Part shown: positions 35,089 through 44,004 of the stretch, one piece after another
Position numbering within the stretch: the first letter of the stretch is position 1
Layout of the letters: each line of letters begins with the position of its first letter
Source of the DNA: CAYPNF01 sp964411985
GTDB taxonomy: Bacteria > Verrucomicrobiota > Verrucomicrobiia > Limisphaerales > J093
NCBI GenBank assembly: GCA_964411985.1
Contig: CAYPNF010000003.1
Span: forward strand, 62,001 to 126,000
Direction of reading: 5' to 3'
Length of the DNA stretch: 64,000 nucleotides
The notes under the pieces: generated by a model
Told to the model about the DNA's origin: nothing
Seen by the model: the letters and a program-made list of their open reading frames with translations, nothing else
Database searches by the model: none
Program-made: the position numbers and the translations under genes

Positions 35089-35574
35089 TTGGCCTCCAAG
35101 GTTCTCATCCTGGGCATCGGCAACTGCTTGATGGCCGATGACGGCGTGGGTGTTCATGCAGCAAGGCTTCTGGCTGCAGACGCCCCGCCGGACACGACGG
35201 TAGTAGACGTGGGCACGGACTTTCTGAGTGCCGCGCCCTTCCTCGAACAACATGCCCGGGCACTCGTCATTGATGCCATGGACGCAGGAGAGGCGCCGGG
35301 TACGCTGTATCGCTGCCCGGCCGCGGCTATCGACTCCCCGCAAAGTCGATCCATCCACGAAATGGGTCTTTTGGCCATGTTGGAGTTCGTGGAGCCAGAT
35401 CGGCGACCAGAGATTCATTTCCTTGGGGTACAGCCGGCATGCATCGAGTACAGCCTGGAGCTCTCGCCGCGCCTGGCAGAAGTGTTGCCGGAGGTAGTTA
35501 GGAAGGCCCGTGAGATTGCGGCCGAGCTTTGTATGCCAATCGCCTCTCAGGGTGGCGAACCCAGAACCGGTTGA
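35089..35574 (+). CDS. hupD: Hydrogenase maturation endopeptidase (HyaD/HybD family)
   Basis: Cleaves the C-terminal extension of the large subunit after nickel insertion. 161 aa, TTG start 12 bp after the large subunit stop. Family motifs are ILGIGNCLMADDGVGVHAARLL (the Asp after MAD is at the metal-sensing acidic position), VIDAMDAGEAPGTLYR and a His in SIHEMGLLAML. Its 3' end overlaps the convergent hypothetical gene by 28 bp. Confidence 0.92.
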   Translation: MASKVLILGIGNCLMADDGVGVHAARLLAADAPPDTTVVDVGTDFLSAAPFLEQHARALVIDAMDAGEAPGTLYRCPAAAIDSPQSRSIHEMGLLAMLEFVEPDRRPEIHFLGVQPACIEYSLELSPRLAEVLPEVVRKAREIAAELCMPIASQGGEPRTG

Positions 35575-36764
35575 AGCTTTCGGGCCAGCTCCTCTCCCAG
35601 CCACAAGCGGACTTGCTCCTGACTCGTTTGCCGGAGTTCTCTTAACATCGTTTCGCGCTGCTCGGCGTCGAGCTGGGCGTCCTGGCGAATGAGAACGGCC
35701 TTTTCCTCCGCGGCACGCTGATTGTCATAGAGCGCCTTCACCCAATCCGAAGGAAGGCTGTTGGCATCGCCCACCCCCTTGAGCTGCTGATAGCGTCCGT
35801 CCTGAGACCGCTGGTACTCGGCGTAACGCTCCGTTCCGAGCACCCCCCTGACGGCTGAGTCGCTCAGTTCTGAGTCCGACCAAAGCCTGAGCACTTCATC
35901 AGGAGACAGTGGTTGCCCTGCTTTGACTTGTGCGGCGGCGGCCTCAAAATCCTGCTGGCCAAGCGTCCCACGCCGAAACAGCTCCCTGAACTCAATCTCA
36001 GTGAGGTCAAAACCGGACATCCGGTCGCGGATCTCCTGAGCAAGGCTGGAGCATCGGTACTCGACCTGGGCAACTTCTTCCGCACCGAGAAAAGCCGCCA
36101 ACTCCCGCCGCAGGATATCCCGCGCGCGCCTTAGCTCGGCCACAGCTCCTGCGGTAAGGAAGCCCGTGCTCTGGATGCTCCTGGCCACCTTCCGATGTCT
36201 CTCCAGGGCTTGAGCGGCCGCCGATGCCTTCTCTGGCGGCAGAAAGTCGCTGAGCAGAAACTCATCTCCCAACTGTACCGCTCCGATGGCTCGAAACTTC
36301 TCCAACTCCCTGTCCAGGTCCACTCCTAGCAGTTGGTGAACATTCTCGCGAAGGATCGCCTGGACCTGGGCTGCGGCATGCTGGATCGCTTCACTTTGGA
36401 TTGGGCCCATCCCATACTCCGGATCCCAGTAGTGGGGTTTGGACGCCAGGTGTTTCCTCTTCCACTCCTGGCTGTAGAGGCTGCAGATATCAGCCACGAT
36501 AATGTCCCGGATCGTCTGTTCAGGACAGCCAGCACGACGCAGATTGGCGATGTAAGCGGCATAGTCTGGCGACTCCACCTGCGACCAGCGGAGTTCTCCT
36601 GCTGGCTGCACCTGAGCCTTGGCAGGCGGGGTGACGACAGGGGCGGCGACGACGGCCGCAAGCGGAGGAGGTGGCGGCGTTCCCACCCCCAGCCGTCCCA
36701 GCAAAAAGCCAAGCGCCAGCGCCCCAACGCTGCATAGTGTGACTGGCACATACCGCATTTGCAT
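35547..36764 (-). CDS. Hypothetical membrane-anchored helical protein
   Basis: 405 aa, no family recognised. One N-terminal membrane segment (about 5-25, VPVTLCSVGALALGFLLGRLG), a Pro/Ala-rich linker, then a long, mostly alpha-helical, Arg/Glu/Gln-rich region. The conserved-looking piece YIANLRRAGCPEQTIRDII is typical of a verrucomicrobial protein group of unknown role. It lies between the hydrogenase and multiheme cytochrome genes on the opposite strand from the hydrogenase. A link to H2 metabolism is only positional. Confidence 0.75.
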   Translation of the reverse strand: MQMRYVPVTLCSVGALALGFLLGRLGVGTPPPPPLAAVVAAPVVTPPAKAQVQPAGELRWSQVESPDYAAYIANLRRAGCPEQTIRDIIVADICSLYSQEWKRKHLASKPHYWDPEYGMGPIQSEAIQHAAAQVQAILRENVHQLLGVDLDRELEKFRAIGAVQLGDEFLLSDFLPPEKASAAAQALERHRKVARSIQSTGFLTAGAVAELRRARDILRRELAAFLGAEEVAQVEYRCSSLAQEIRDRMSGFDLTEIEFRELFRRGTLGQQDFEAAAAQVKAGQPLSPDEVLRLWSDSELSDSAVRGVLGTERYAEYQRSQDGRYQQLKGVGDANSLPSDWVKALYDNQRAAEEKAVLIRQDAQLDAEQRETMLRELRQTSQEQVRLWLGEELARKLQPVLGSPP

Positions 36765-36851
36765 GCTTTTACATCACCATGCCACAACGCAAGCCTGAGG
36801 CAACCTTGAAAGCCTGAATGGTGCGCTTACTCAACAGGACGCGCCTGAGCA

Positions 36852-36884
36852 AGGAAACGGCCGCGGATCCTGGACCAGCGGCCG
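36852..36884 (-). terminator. Probable terminator of the multiheme cytochrome gene
   Basis: CGGCCGC (36858-36864) pairs with GCGGCCG (36878-36884). The minus strand continues TTTCCTT. The stem is strong, the T-run weak. Confidence 0.5.
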
Positions 36885-36926
36885 GACTAGATTTCAGGCT
36901 AACAGCAAACCCGCTACCCCTGCTGA

Positions 36927-39467
36927 TCAAGGTTGGGTGGAAGCCAGGTTGGAACTGTTCCGAATCGTGATTTGCACCGGCGCGGAGAGAAACGCAGCCC
37001 CCGTCTTGCTGATCGCCCTTGCCTGCAACGTATGGACTCCTAGAGTCAGATTCCGGACCGTGATCGAAAACGGCGAACTGGAGTCAGAGCCCAGGACTCG
37101 GGTTCCGTCGAGGAATTCCACTCTGGCGACGTTACTCAAGGGCGAGGCGGTGGCGGCGATCGAGATTCTCGCGGTACTGGAGTAAGTCGAACCGTTGAGG
37201 GGACTCGTCAGGCTCACAGTGATCGTCGGCTCTTTCACGACGAGCACAGCAGCGTTGCTAAGCAAGCTTCCTGCCGCATTGCTCACCAACACGGAATAGC
37301 TCCCGGCGTTGGCGGCCGTGACGGCACTCAGGCTGAAGGTGCTGCCCGTAGCCCCGCCAATATCCACTCCATTCTTTTTCCATTGGTAGGTTAACGGTAC
37401 GGTACCCGCAGCTGTCACGCTGAAAGAAACGTTCGCTCCAGCGGTCACGGTCTGGCTGGAAGGCTGCGTCGCAATCGAGGGAGGAACCAAGGCCACCACC
37501 ACCACGGTACCGGTGGCAAGCGTCGAGTTCTTAGCGCCGTCATACGCGGCGTAAGTGAAGGTGCTCGTCCCTGCAAAGCCTGGATCAGGGTAGTACGTCG
37601 CAGTGGAGCCGACCAATCCCACCGAACCGTTCGCCGGCTGAGACACGATGCGCAACACCGCGTTGGCACCCGTCACCGGAAGGGTCATCGCCACGGGGTG
37701 CCCGGAGTAAGTGTTCGCGGAGACGCTCTGCACTGTCGGGGCAACGCTGGGATTAGGCGAACTCTGGGTCGGCCCATTGTGGCAATTGTAGCAGCCAATC
37801 GTGGCTCCGCGGAAGAACCGCTGCGTGCCAAACACGCTGAACGTCCGGTCGCCTTGCGCGCGCGAAAGGACCGTCCCACGCGAGTCGGCCCCATGACAGG
37901 TCTGACACTGCGCAAGGCCCACCTGCTTGATCAGGTCGTGGTGGTCCTTCACCCAACCTTCGCCAATCGGGTGCATACCATGAGGCCCACCGTTAACGGT
38001 GTTAGGCATCGAGGCATGACACGCCGTACACTCCGCCGTCACACCCGCATGACCTTGGATTTGGATATTCCGAACGTTGTCGTTGGGCTGGGAGCTGGTG
38101 AACTCCGCATGCGTGGAACCGTGGCAGGCGGAGCATTGCAGACCACCGTGGCCCACGGAAAACCGATATAACGAAATCCCGTTTGCGGGAGTGTTGGGCG
38201 ATGTGGCGAAGGTTTGGTCGGCAGCCTCTCGCACGGTGCCATTGGCATCGGTGAAGACGGAGGTGAAGCGGATCTGACCACTGTTGCGGGTGGCCGTACC
38301 GGTGTGGCAGCTCTGGCAATTGGGCTCCATCAGCCAGCCTACGCGATCGGAAGAGCCAACTTGGCTCATGCTACCGTGACAACTCTGGCACTGCATTTCC
38401 ATCGAGCCGTCAGAGGCAATGGCACTTCCCATGGCACCGCGCAGACACTTGGTCTCGGAACCCGGATGACAGCGATAACAGGCAGCTCGGTTGGCAGAAT
38501 CGTCAAGGGTGACCTTCAGCACGGGATCCATGACGTTCGCGTGCAAGCTGTGCATCGCAGCGGTCAGGGGCTTCACGCCATCCAAACCCGTCCCGGGAAG
38601 CGCCTCCGAGACGTGGCAAGCCGCGCAGAGAATGGGCTTCCCATCGTTCACCACGTTCGCTAGCAAGCCGGCACTGTTGAAGCCCCGTGCGAGGAGGGCT
38701 GCGGAATACTCCGTAGCGTTGATCTTGAATTGGTGCTCGTCGTGCAAACTGAGGATGTTGAGTCGGTAATCTCGCTCCGGATTGGGATCCCCCACCCAGC
38801 CTTTCACAGGCCGAGCGGCGGCGTCCGTCCCGGTGGCATGGCAAGCGGTACAGTCCATCTCACTGGAAACCGGCAGAACGATGTCGGTCGTGGCCACCAC
38901 GGCGTTCAGGGAGTTGCGGGCCACCAGACGCATCATCGGATATTCGTTCTTTTGCAGATTGTCATCCCAAGGGGTGATCGGAATGCCTTCCGCGCGAAAC
39001 CAGTTCACGGGGGTAAAGACACCCGGCACTGGTTGGTTGATGGCCTCAAAGAGCATCGGCTGAGGGGTGTTGCCTGGCCCTGGCATGGGCCATCCCACCA
39101 ACCCCATGTCGGGACTCACCGCACCGTATAGGTAAGGGGTATAAGTATAGAAGTTTCCTTTGCCGATGGAGCTGGTGTTGATGGAACCACTCGGATCAGC
39201 AATGGCTTGATAAGTGACGGTATATCCAGCGCCGCTGGTCACCAGGCGGCCATTGACCAAGAGCTGGGCCTCAATGGTGTTGTAGGGGGGTAGAATTGAG
39301 AACACCGAGTAATCACTATCCATGCAGTGCATTCCCAAATTGTTCCAGCCCAGCAATGTGAACGGTGCCGCCTGAACGGGTCTGAGCGCGGCCGAAACGG
39401 CGATCAGCCCGATGATAACCATCTGTCGAAGTAGATACTTTGTCATAGCATCGAGAATATCGGCCAT
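36927..39467 (-). CDS. Secreted nine-heme c-type cytochrome with cadherin-like and Ig modules
   Basis: 846 aa (an ATG at 39446 is also possible). A signal peptide ends near RPVQA. Nine CxxCH sites follow: CTACH, CAACH, CYRCH, CQSCH, CQSCH, CSACH, CTACH, CQTCH and CYNCH, between about residues 205 and 575. After the heme part come a cadherin-like module (TLPVTGANAVLRIVSQPANG), an Ig module (YQWKKNGVDIGGATG) closely similar to those in the mono-heme protein across the hydrogenase genes, and a Big-type domain (VARVEFLDGTRVLGSD). This layout implies an extracellular, wall- or matrix-facing electron carrier. A plausible partner of the hydrogenase lacking a membrane cytochrome b. Confidence 0.9.
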   Translation of the reverse strand: MADILDAMTKYLLRQMVIIGLIAVSAALRPVQAAPFTLLGWNNLGMHCMDSDYSVFSILPPYNTIEAQLLVNGRLVTSGAGYTVTYQAIADPSGSINTSSIGKGNFYTYTPYLYGAVSPDMGLVGWPMPGPGNTPQPMLFEAINQPVPGVFTPVNWFRAEGIPITPWDDNLQKNEYPMMRLVARNSLNAVVATTDIVLPVSSEMDCTACHATGTDAAARPVKGWVGDPNPERDYRLNILSLHDEHQFKINATEYSAALLARGFNSAGLLANVVNDGKPILCAACHVSEALPGTGLDGVKPLTAAMHSLHANVMDPVLKVTLDDSANRAACYRCHPGSETKCLRGAMGSAIASDGSMEMQCQSCHGSMSQVGSSDRVGWLMEPNCQSCHTGTATRNSGQIRFTSVFTDANGTVREAADQTFATSPNTPANGISLYRFSVGHGGLQCSACHGSTHAEFTSSQPNDNVRNIQIQGHAGVTAECTACHASMPNTVNGGPHGMHPIGEGWVKDHHDLIKQVGLAQCQTCHGADSRGTVLSRAQGDRTFSVFGTQRFFRGATIGCYNCHNGPTQSSPNPSVAPTVQSVSANTYSGHPVAMTLPVTGANAVLRIVSQPANGSVGLVGSTATYYPDPGFAGTSTFTYAAYDGAKNSTLATGTVVVVALVPPSIATQPSSQTVTAGANVSFSVTAAGTVPLTYQWKKNGVDIGGATGSTFSLSAVTAANAGSYSVLVSNAAGSLLSNAAVLVVKEPTITVSLTSPLNGSTYSSTARISIAATASPLSNVARVEFLDGTRVLGSDSSSPFSITVRNLTLGVHTLQARAISKTGAAFLSAPVQITIRNSSNLASTQP

Positions 39468-39969
39468 ACTTCTGCCTTATGAAGTCGAAAAGCTAACCAA
39501 ATATTGGCTTAGATGCATCAATGCTTGTACGCGCATGGATTATCATTAGTAGCCTCCCATTCATGCTTCGCATCCAGCCTCCTCTCCGAGTTCAGCCGGA
39601 ACGGCTCTTTACGTAACACTCTCGCAGCAAAGAGATAGGATGCGATCTCGTCTCCTTCCCCTCCCAAGAATCCGCAGGAGCCGCGCTCCCCTGGCGTGAG
39701 CCACAGATGAAATCTCCATGAATTCGGGTTCATAATCACCATTCACGCCGCCACCAGGCCCGCGTGAAATGCGTGCTGAGCAAAGGAGCCAAACGGCGGG
39801 TTCCCAAATCACAGCAAGCCCTTGAACTAGGACTCTTCTCAACCCCTGAGGCGGGTCGCAACATTAAACATTTCTAACATCCACCCCCTCCGTTCTCTTA
39901 GCTAGCGTGGTGTAGTGTACCGGTGAAATGCAAAACTCCGATTAGCGACACACCCAGCGCTTTAAGAAT

Positions 39970-40230
39970 ATGGCGACCATACTTATCATTGCGGTTGGTT
40001 GGTTCATCTTTGCCATGTTACTCTCCTTGGCGGTCGTCCGCGCAGCTCATCGAAGTCCCATCCCTCCTCAGCGGTCGGGAAGAACCTCCAGATCCGCTAT
40101 ACGCTACCGATCCCGCCGAGGGCGACGGCCAATTCTTGTTTGGTCCGGCAGGGCCCCATCCCAGGAAGCAAACTCGGCGGATACGGTTTCGGTGTCCTAC
40201 ACCCAGCGGGATCCAGTAGCCGACAACTAG
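39970..40230 (+). CDS. Possible small membrane protein
   Basis: 86 aa. Residues 2-26 (ATILIIAVGWFIFAMLLSL onward) form one convincing membrane helix; the rest is Arg/Ser-rich and low in structure. No clear ribosome site and no family. It may be real because the helix starts directly at the ATG, but the tail looks non-coding. Confidence 0.35.
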   Translation: MATILIIAVGWFIFAMLLSLAVVRAAHRSPIPPQRSGRTSRSAIRYRSRRGRRPILVWSGRAPSQEANSADTVSVSYTQRDPVADN

Positions 40231-40461
40231 GGCTTCGCCCGTGACGAGCTCTACCCACCCAAACAGGTGGGCGCGACCGGGCAAAGTTGGGGGTTCGAAG
40301 GAGATGACGATGCAAGGAAGCCCAATTCTCCATGAATCAATCTTAATCGTATATTCATACTTCCTTAATATCGATCGTAAAGTATACCGCCATGGCACAA
40401 ACCAGGTGAGCCTGATGGAAATGAGTAACCACACGCACCGAGAGCAACAAGAAAGTCGTTC

Positions 40462-40680
40462 ATGTTCACGAAAATCGCCGACGGGATTCGAATCCTTATG
40501 AAGCCCTTTTTTCAGCCCCGCACCCTGGCCCGCTTAAGATGGCTTTCCAGGCAGTCCGGTTTGGGCCTTCAGGAACTGGTTCACGTCATGCTCCCCCCTG
40601 GCACTCAGGCAATCCCTGTTCAAAAGCCCCAACGCAACCTGGATTCACTCATTCGCTCGGCACGCTCCCATCGCAACTGA
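40462..40680 (+). CDS. Possible small basic protein
   Basis: 72 aa, rich in Arg and Leu, with a possible helix-turn-helix-like LARLRWLSRQSGLGLQELVH. No family match from memory and no good ribosome site. Ends 65 bp before the convergent efflux operon end. Confidence 0.3.
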   Translation: MFTKIADGIRILMKPFFQPRTLARLRWLSRQSGLGLQELVHVMLPPGTQAIPVQKPQRNLDSLIRSARSHRN

Positions 40681-40745
40681 CCCCGCCACGCCGACAAAAG
40701 GCCGAACCCTCCCTTCGAGCACAGCCTTCGGTTGTCCCCGTTAAC

Positions 40746-43700
40746 TCACTTCATTTCCCGTTCCCTAAGCCAGGCAAACAGGACTGGCGTGACGATGAGG
40801 ATATGGAGGAAGCTGCTCAACATCCCGCCGATCACCGGAGTAGCCAGGGGACGCATGACTTCCGAGCCGGTACTGGTGCTCCACATGATGGGCAAGAGGC
40901 CCGCAACAGTGGTGGCCACCGTCATCACTTTGGGGCGCAGACGCAGCTTGGCCCCCTCTTTGACGGCCTCCATCAAGTCGTGGCGGGTGAACCGATCCCC
41001 CAACTCCTTCCGTTTCTTCTCCAAGGCCTCCTCCAGGTAAACCACCATCACAATCCCGGTCTCGATGGCAGTGCCGAACAAAGCGATGTAGCCGACCCAA
41101 ACCGCGACCGAGAAATTGTGACCGAGCAAAAACTGCAGGAAGACACCCCCAGTGAGGGCAAAGGGAACTGCCAAAATGACGTGGGCCGCTTCCTTGGCGC
41201 TGCGGTAGACCATGAACAGCAAGACGAAGATAATCCCCAGGACGGTAGGAACGATGACCTGCAATGTCCGTTGGGCCCGAAGCTGGTTCTCATACTGCCC
41301 AGCCCATTCGATTGTCATCCCTTGCTCCAACTTGATCTCACGGGCGATCCGTTCCCTGGCTTCTTTCACGAAACTGCCCAGGTCACGTCCCTGCACGTTG
41401 GCCTGCACAAAAACCCGAAGTCGGCCGTTCTCACTGCTGATCTCGCTGGGACCTTCCACGCGGGAGATTTTGGCGACCTGACCAAGAGGGATGGCTTTTC
41501 CTTCCGGGGTAAAGACAAGGGCATCTCCGAGCCTTTCGATCTCATCGCGGTCATCTCGTTGAAAACGCACTTGAATCGGGAAACGGTGACGGCCTTCGAT
41601 CGTGGTCGTCACATTCACCCCGCCCAACCCTGCTTCCACCACATCGAGCACTGCTTTGGCGCGCACTCCGTAACGGGCCATCGCCAAGCGATCCACCTTG
41701 ATATCCAGGTACGGCTTGCCCAGAACACGCGAGGGAGCCACCCCAGCGGCGCCTGGAATAGCCCGCATCACCTTATCCACCTCAAACGCTTTCTTTTGCA
41801 GTGCATCGAGGTCATCCCCCAGGATCTTCACCCCTACTTGAGCGCGGATGCCGGTGCTGAGCATAAGAATACGCCCTTCGATAGGGTGCAAGAAGCCCGG
41901 GACATAGCCCGGCACTTGGCTCAGCTTATCGATCAGCTCAGCAATCAACTTTTCTTGGGTCATGCCCGCACGCCACTCGGATTCGGGCTTCAGCTCGATG
42001 GTGGTTTCGATCATCTCCACCGGAGCGGGGTCGGTGGCGGTTTCGGATCGGCCTAGTTTTCCGGCGGCGGATTGGACTTCCGGAACCTGTTTCATGACCT
42101 GATCCTGCCAGGAGATCAGCCGTTTGATCTCCGTGAGAGAAGTGCTGGGTAGGAGCACGGGCATGAAGAGGAGGCTACCCTCGTTAAGGGTGGGCATGAA
42201 TTCACTTCCCATCCCCCGCGCCACCTTGGCAACGCGCGGCAGCCCCCAGGAATCGAAGGCACGAGCCACCGGACGCGGCAGGCCAAAAGCCAGAACGACT
42301 GCGACCACAAGGAGCGAGGCCGCCGTACCCAAAACCCAACCTCGGTGGATCAGCGCCCAATCCAAGACGGGGTTGTAGATCCTCAGCAGGCGCTGCATCA
42401 CCCAATTCTTCTCCTCGGGACGGAAGGGACCCTTCACGAAAAACGAGCACAGCACCGGCACCATGGTCACCGCCAGCAGGGTTGAGCCCACCATAGCGAA
42501 AGTCTTGGTGAAGGCCAGTGGATGAAACAGTTTCCCCTCCTCTCCCACCAGGGTGAAGACAGGCACAAAAGCGAGGATGATGATCAGGCTGGCGAAAAAG
42601 ATCGGCCGCCCCACCTGCTTCGCTGCCGCCAAAGTCACCTCCCAGGTCTCAGCCGCGGTGAGTCGTACCCCCCCCCCCTTCTTCTGCTCCAACTGCTCAC
42701 AGTGTCGAATCACGTTTTCCGTCACCACAATCCCCGCGTCCACCAGCACGCCGATCGCAATCGCAATACCGCTGAGCGACATGATGTTGGAGCTGATCCC
42801 GAATTGGCGCATCAGCACGAAAGAAATCAGAATGGAGATCGGCAGGGGAATCGTGACGATCAGGATGCTGCGGAAGTGCCAGAGAAACACGATGTGGGCC
42901 AGCGCCACCAGGATGATCTCCTCCGTCAAAGCGCGCTTGAGAGTGGCGATCGATCTTTCAATGAGGGTGCTACGATCGTAGAAAGAGCGAATCTGCACCC
43001 CGGGAGGCAAACTGCCGGAAATTTGGGCGATGGATTCCTTGACGTTCCGGATGACTTCGCGCGCGTTCTCTCCGTTGCGCATCACGACCACTCCCCCCAC
43101 CACTTCCTGTCCATCAACGTCCAAAACCCCGCGACGAAAATCACCCCCCACCTGGACCGTCGCGACGTCCCGCAAGAATACCTGGGTTCCTCCTGTGTCC
43201 TTCACCACCACCGTCTCGAGATCGGCAGTGGACTTCACCAGGGCGAGCCCCCGAATGACGAACTCCATCCCACTCTCCTCGATCACCTTTCCGCCCACGT
43301 TCCGGTTGCTCTGGCCGACCGCTTCCAGGACATCCTCAAGAGACACTTGCGCGGTACGCATGCGCGCAGGCGAGACCTCCACCTGATACTGCCGAACAAA
43401 CCCTCCGATGCTTCCCACGTCGGCAACACCGGGAAGCGCATTCAACTGGTACCGGATGAAGTAGTCCTGCAGCGACCGGAGCTGCGAGAGATCATACCCG
43501 CCCTTGGGGGCTTTGACGGGATCGACGGATAGGTAGTACTGGTAGACCCAGCCCAGTCCCGTGGCATCGGGACCAATCTTCGCTACCACGCCCGCAGGCA
43601 GAAGATCGCCCAGATAATTCAAACGCTCCAAAACCCGCGAACGGGCAAAGTAGTTATCAATGTTCTCCTGAAAAATCACCGTAATGAAGGTGAACCCGAA

Positions 43701-43961
43701 CATGGAGGAGGCGCGAACCACCTTGACTCCCGCCAATCCACGCAAGTTGACCGAGAGCGGATAGGTGACTTGGTCTTCCACCTCCTGGGGACTGCGGCCC
43801 GGCCAGTCAGCGAAGACGATGACCTGGTTCTCGCTCAGGTCCGGAATGGCGTCCACAGGAGTGCCATAGAGCGAACGAATCCCCCAGCCTATCAGAAGAA
43901 GCGTTCCGCAGACCACGAGGAACCGGTTGCGTAGGGACCACTCGATCAGGCGGTGAATCAT
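40746..43961 (-). CDS. CusA/CzcA-type heavy-metal RND pump
   Basis: Inner-membrane proton-driven pump for Cu/Ag or Zn/Co/Cd. 1071 aa with the RND layout: N-terminal helix, porter domain (DLSENQVIVFADWPGRSPQE), motif VEDQVTYPLSVNLRGLAGVK, DAGIVVTENV in the central helices with the acidic proton-relay region, and the second helical bundle (GTAIETGIVMVVYLEEALE). The sequence is close to CusA. It follows the adaptor gene by 43 bp and is the last gene of the operon. Confidence 0.93.
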   Translation of the reverse strand: MIHRLIEWSLRNRFLVVCGTLLLIGWGIRSLYGTPVDAIPDLSENQVIVFADWPGRSPQEVEDQVTYPLSVNLRGLAGVKVVRASSMFGFTFITVIFQENIDNYFARSRVLERLNYLGDLLPAGVVAKIGPDATGLGWVYQYYLSVDPVKAPKGGYDLSQLRSLQDYFIRYQLNALPGVADVGSIGGFVRQYQVEVSPARMRTAQVSLEDVLEAVGQSNRNVGGKVIEESGMEFVIRGLALVKSTADLETVVVKDTGGTQVFLRDVATVQVGGDFRRGVLDVDGQEVVGGVVVMRNGENAREVIRNVKESIAQISGSLPPGVQIRSFYDRSTLIERSIATLKRALTEEIILVALAHIVFLWHFRSILIVTIPLPISILISFVLMRQFGISSNIMSLSGIAIAIGVLVDAGIVVTENVIRHCEQLEQKKGGGVRLTAAETWEVTLAAAKQVGRPIFFASLIIILAFVPVFTLVGEEGKLFHPLAFTKTFAMVGSTLLAVTMVPVLCSFFVKGPFRPEEKNWVMQRLLRIYNPVLDWALIHRGWVLGTAASLLVVAVVLAFGLPRPVARAFDSWGLPRVAKVARGMGSEFMPTLNEGSLLFMPVLLPSTSLTEIKRLISWQDQVMKQVPEVQSAAGKLGRSETATDPAPVEMIETTIELKPESEWRAGMTQEKLIAELIDKLSQVPGYVPGFLHPIEGRILMLSTGIRAQVGVKILGDDLDALQKKAFEVDKVMRAIPGAAGVAPSRVLGKPYLDIKVDRLAMARYGVRAKAVLDVVEAGLGGVNVTTTIEGRHRFPIQVRFQRDDRDEIERLGDALVFTPEGKAIPLGQVAKISRVEGPSEISSENGRLRVFVQANVQGRDLGSFVKEARERIAREIKLEQGMTIEWAGQYENQLRAQRTLQVIVPTVLGIIFVLLFMVYRSAKEAAHVILAVPFALTGGVFLQFLLGHNFSVAVWVGYIALFGTAIETGIVMVVYLEEALEKKRKELGDRFTRHDLMEAVKEGAKLRLRPKVMTVATTVAGLLPIMWSTSTGSEVMRPLATPVIGGMLSSFLHILIVTPVLFAWLREREMK

Positions 43962-44004
43962 AGCCTTGCTTCTTGGTACGGAAGAGGAGCGTTCAAAGCC
44001 AGCC

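Larger units (their letters stand above)
39468..40745. other. Gene-poor region before the metal efflux operon
   Basis: About 1.3 kb with only two short, weakly supported frames, listed separately. A hairpin CCCACC/GGTGGG lies at 40251-40270 without a T-run. No repeats, tRNA or mobile element were seen. Confidence 0.4.

Noticed and set aside
40539..42056. 505-codon plus-strand open frame
   Set aside because: Antisense to the CusA-like pump; His/Arg/Gln-rich shadow.
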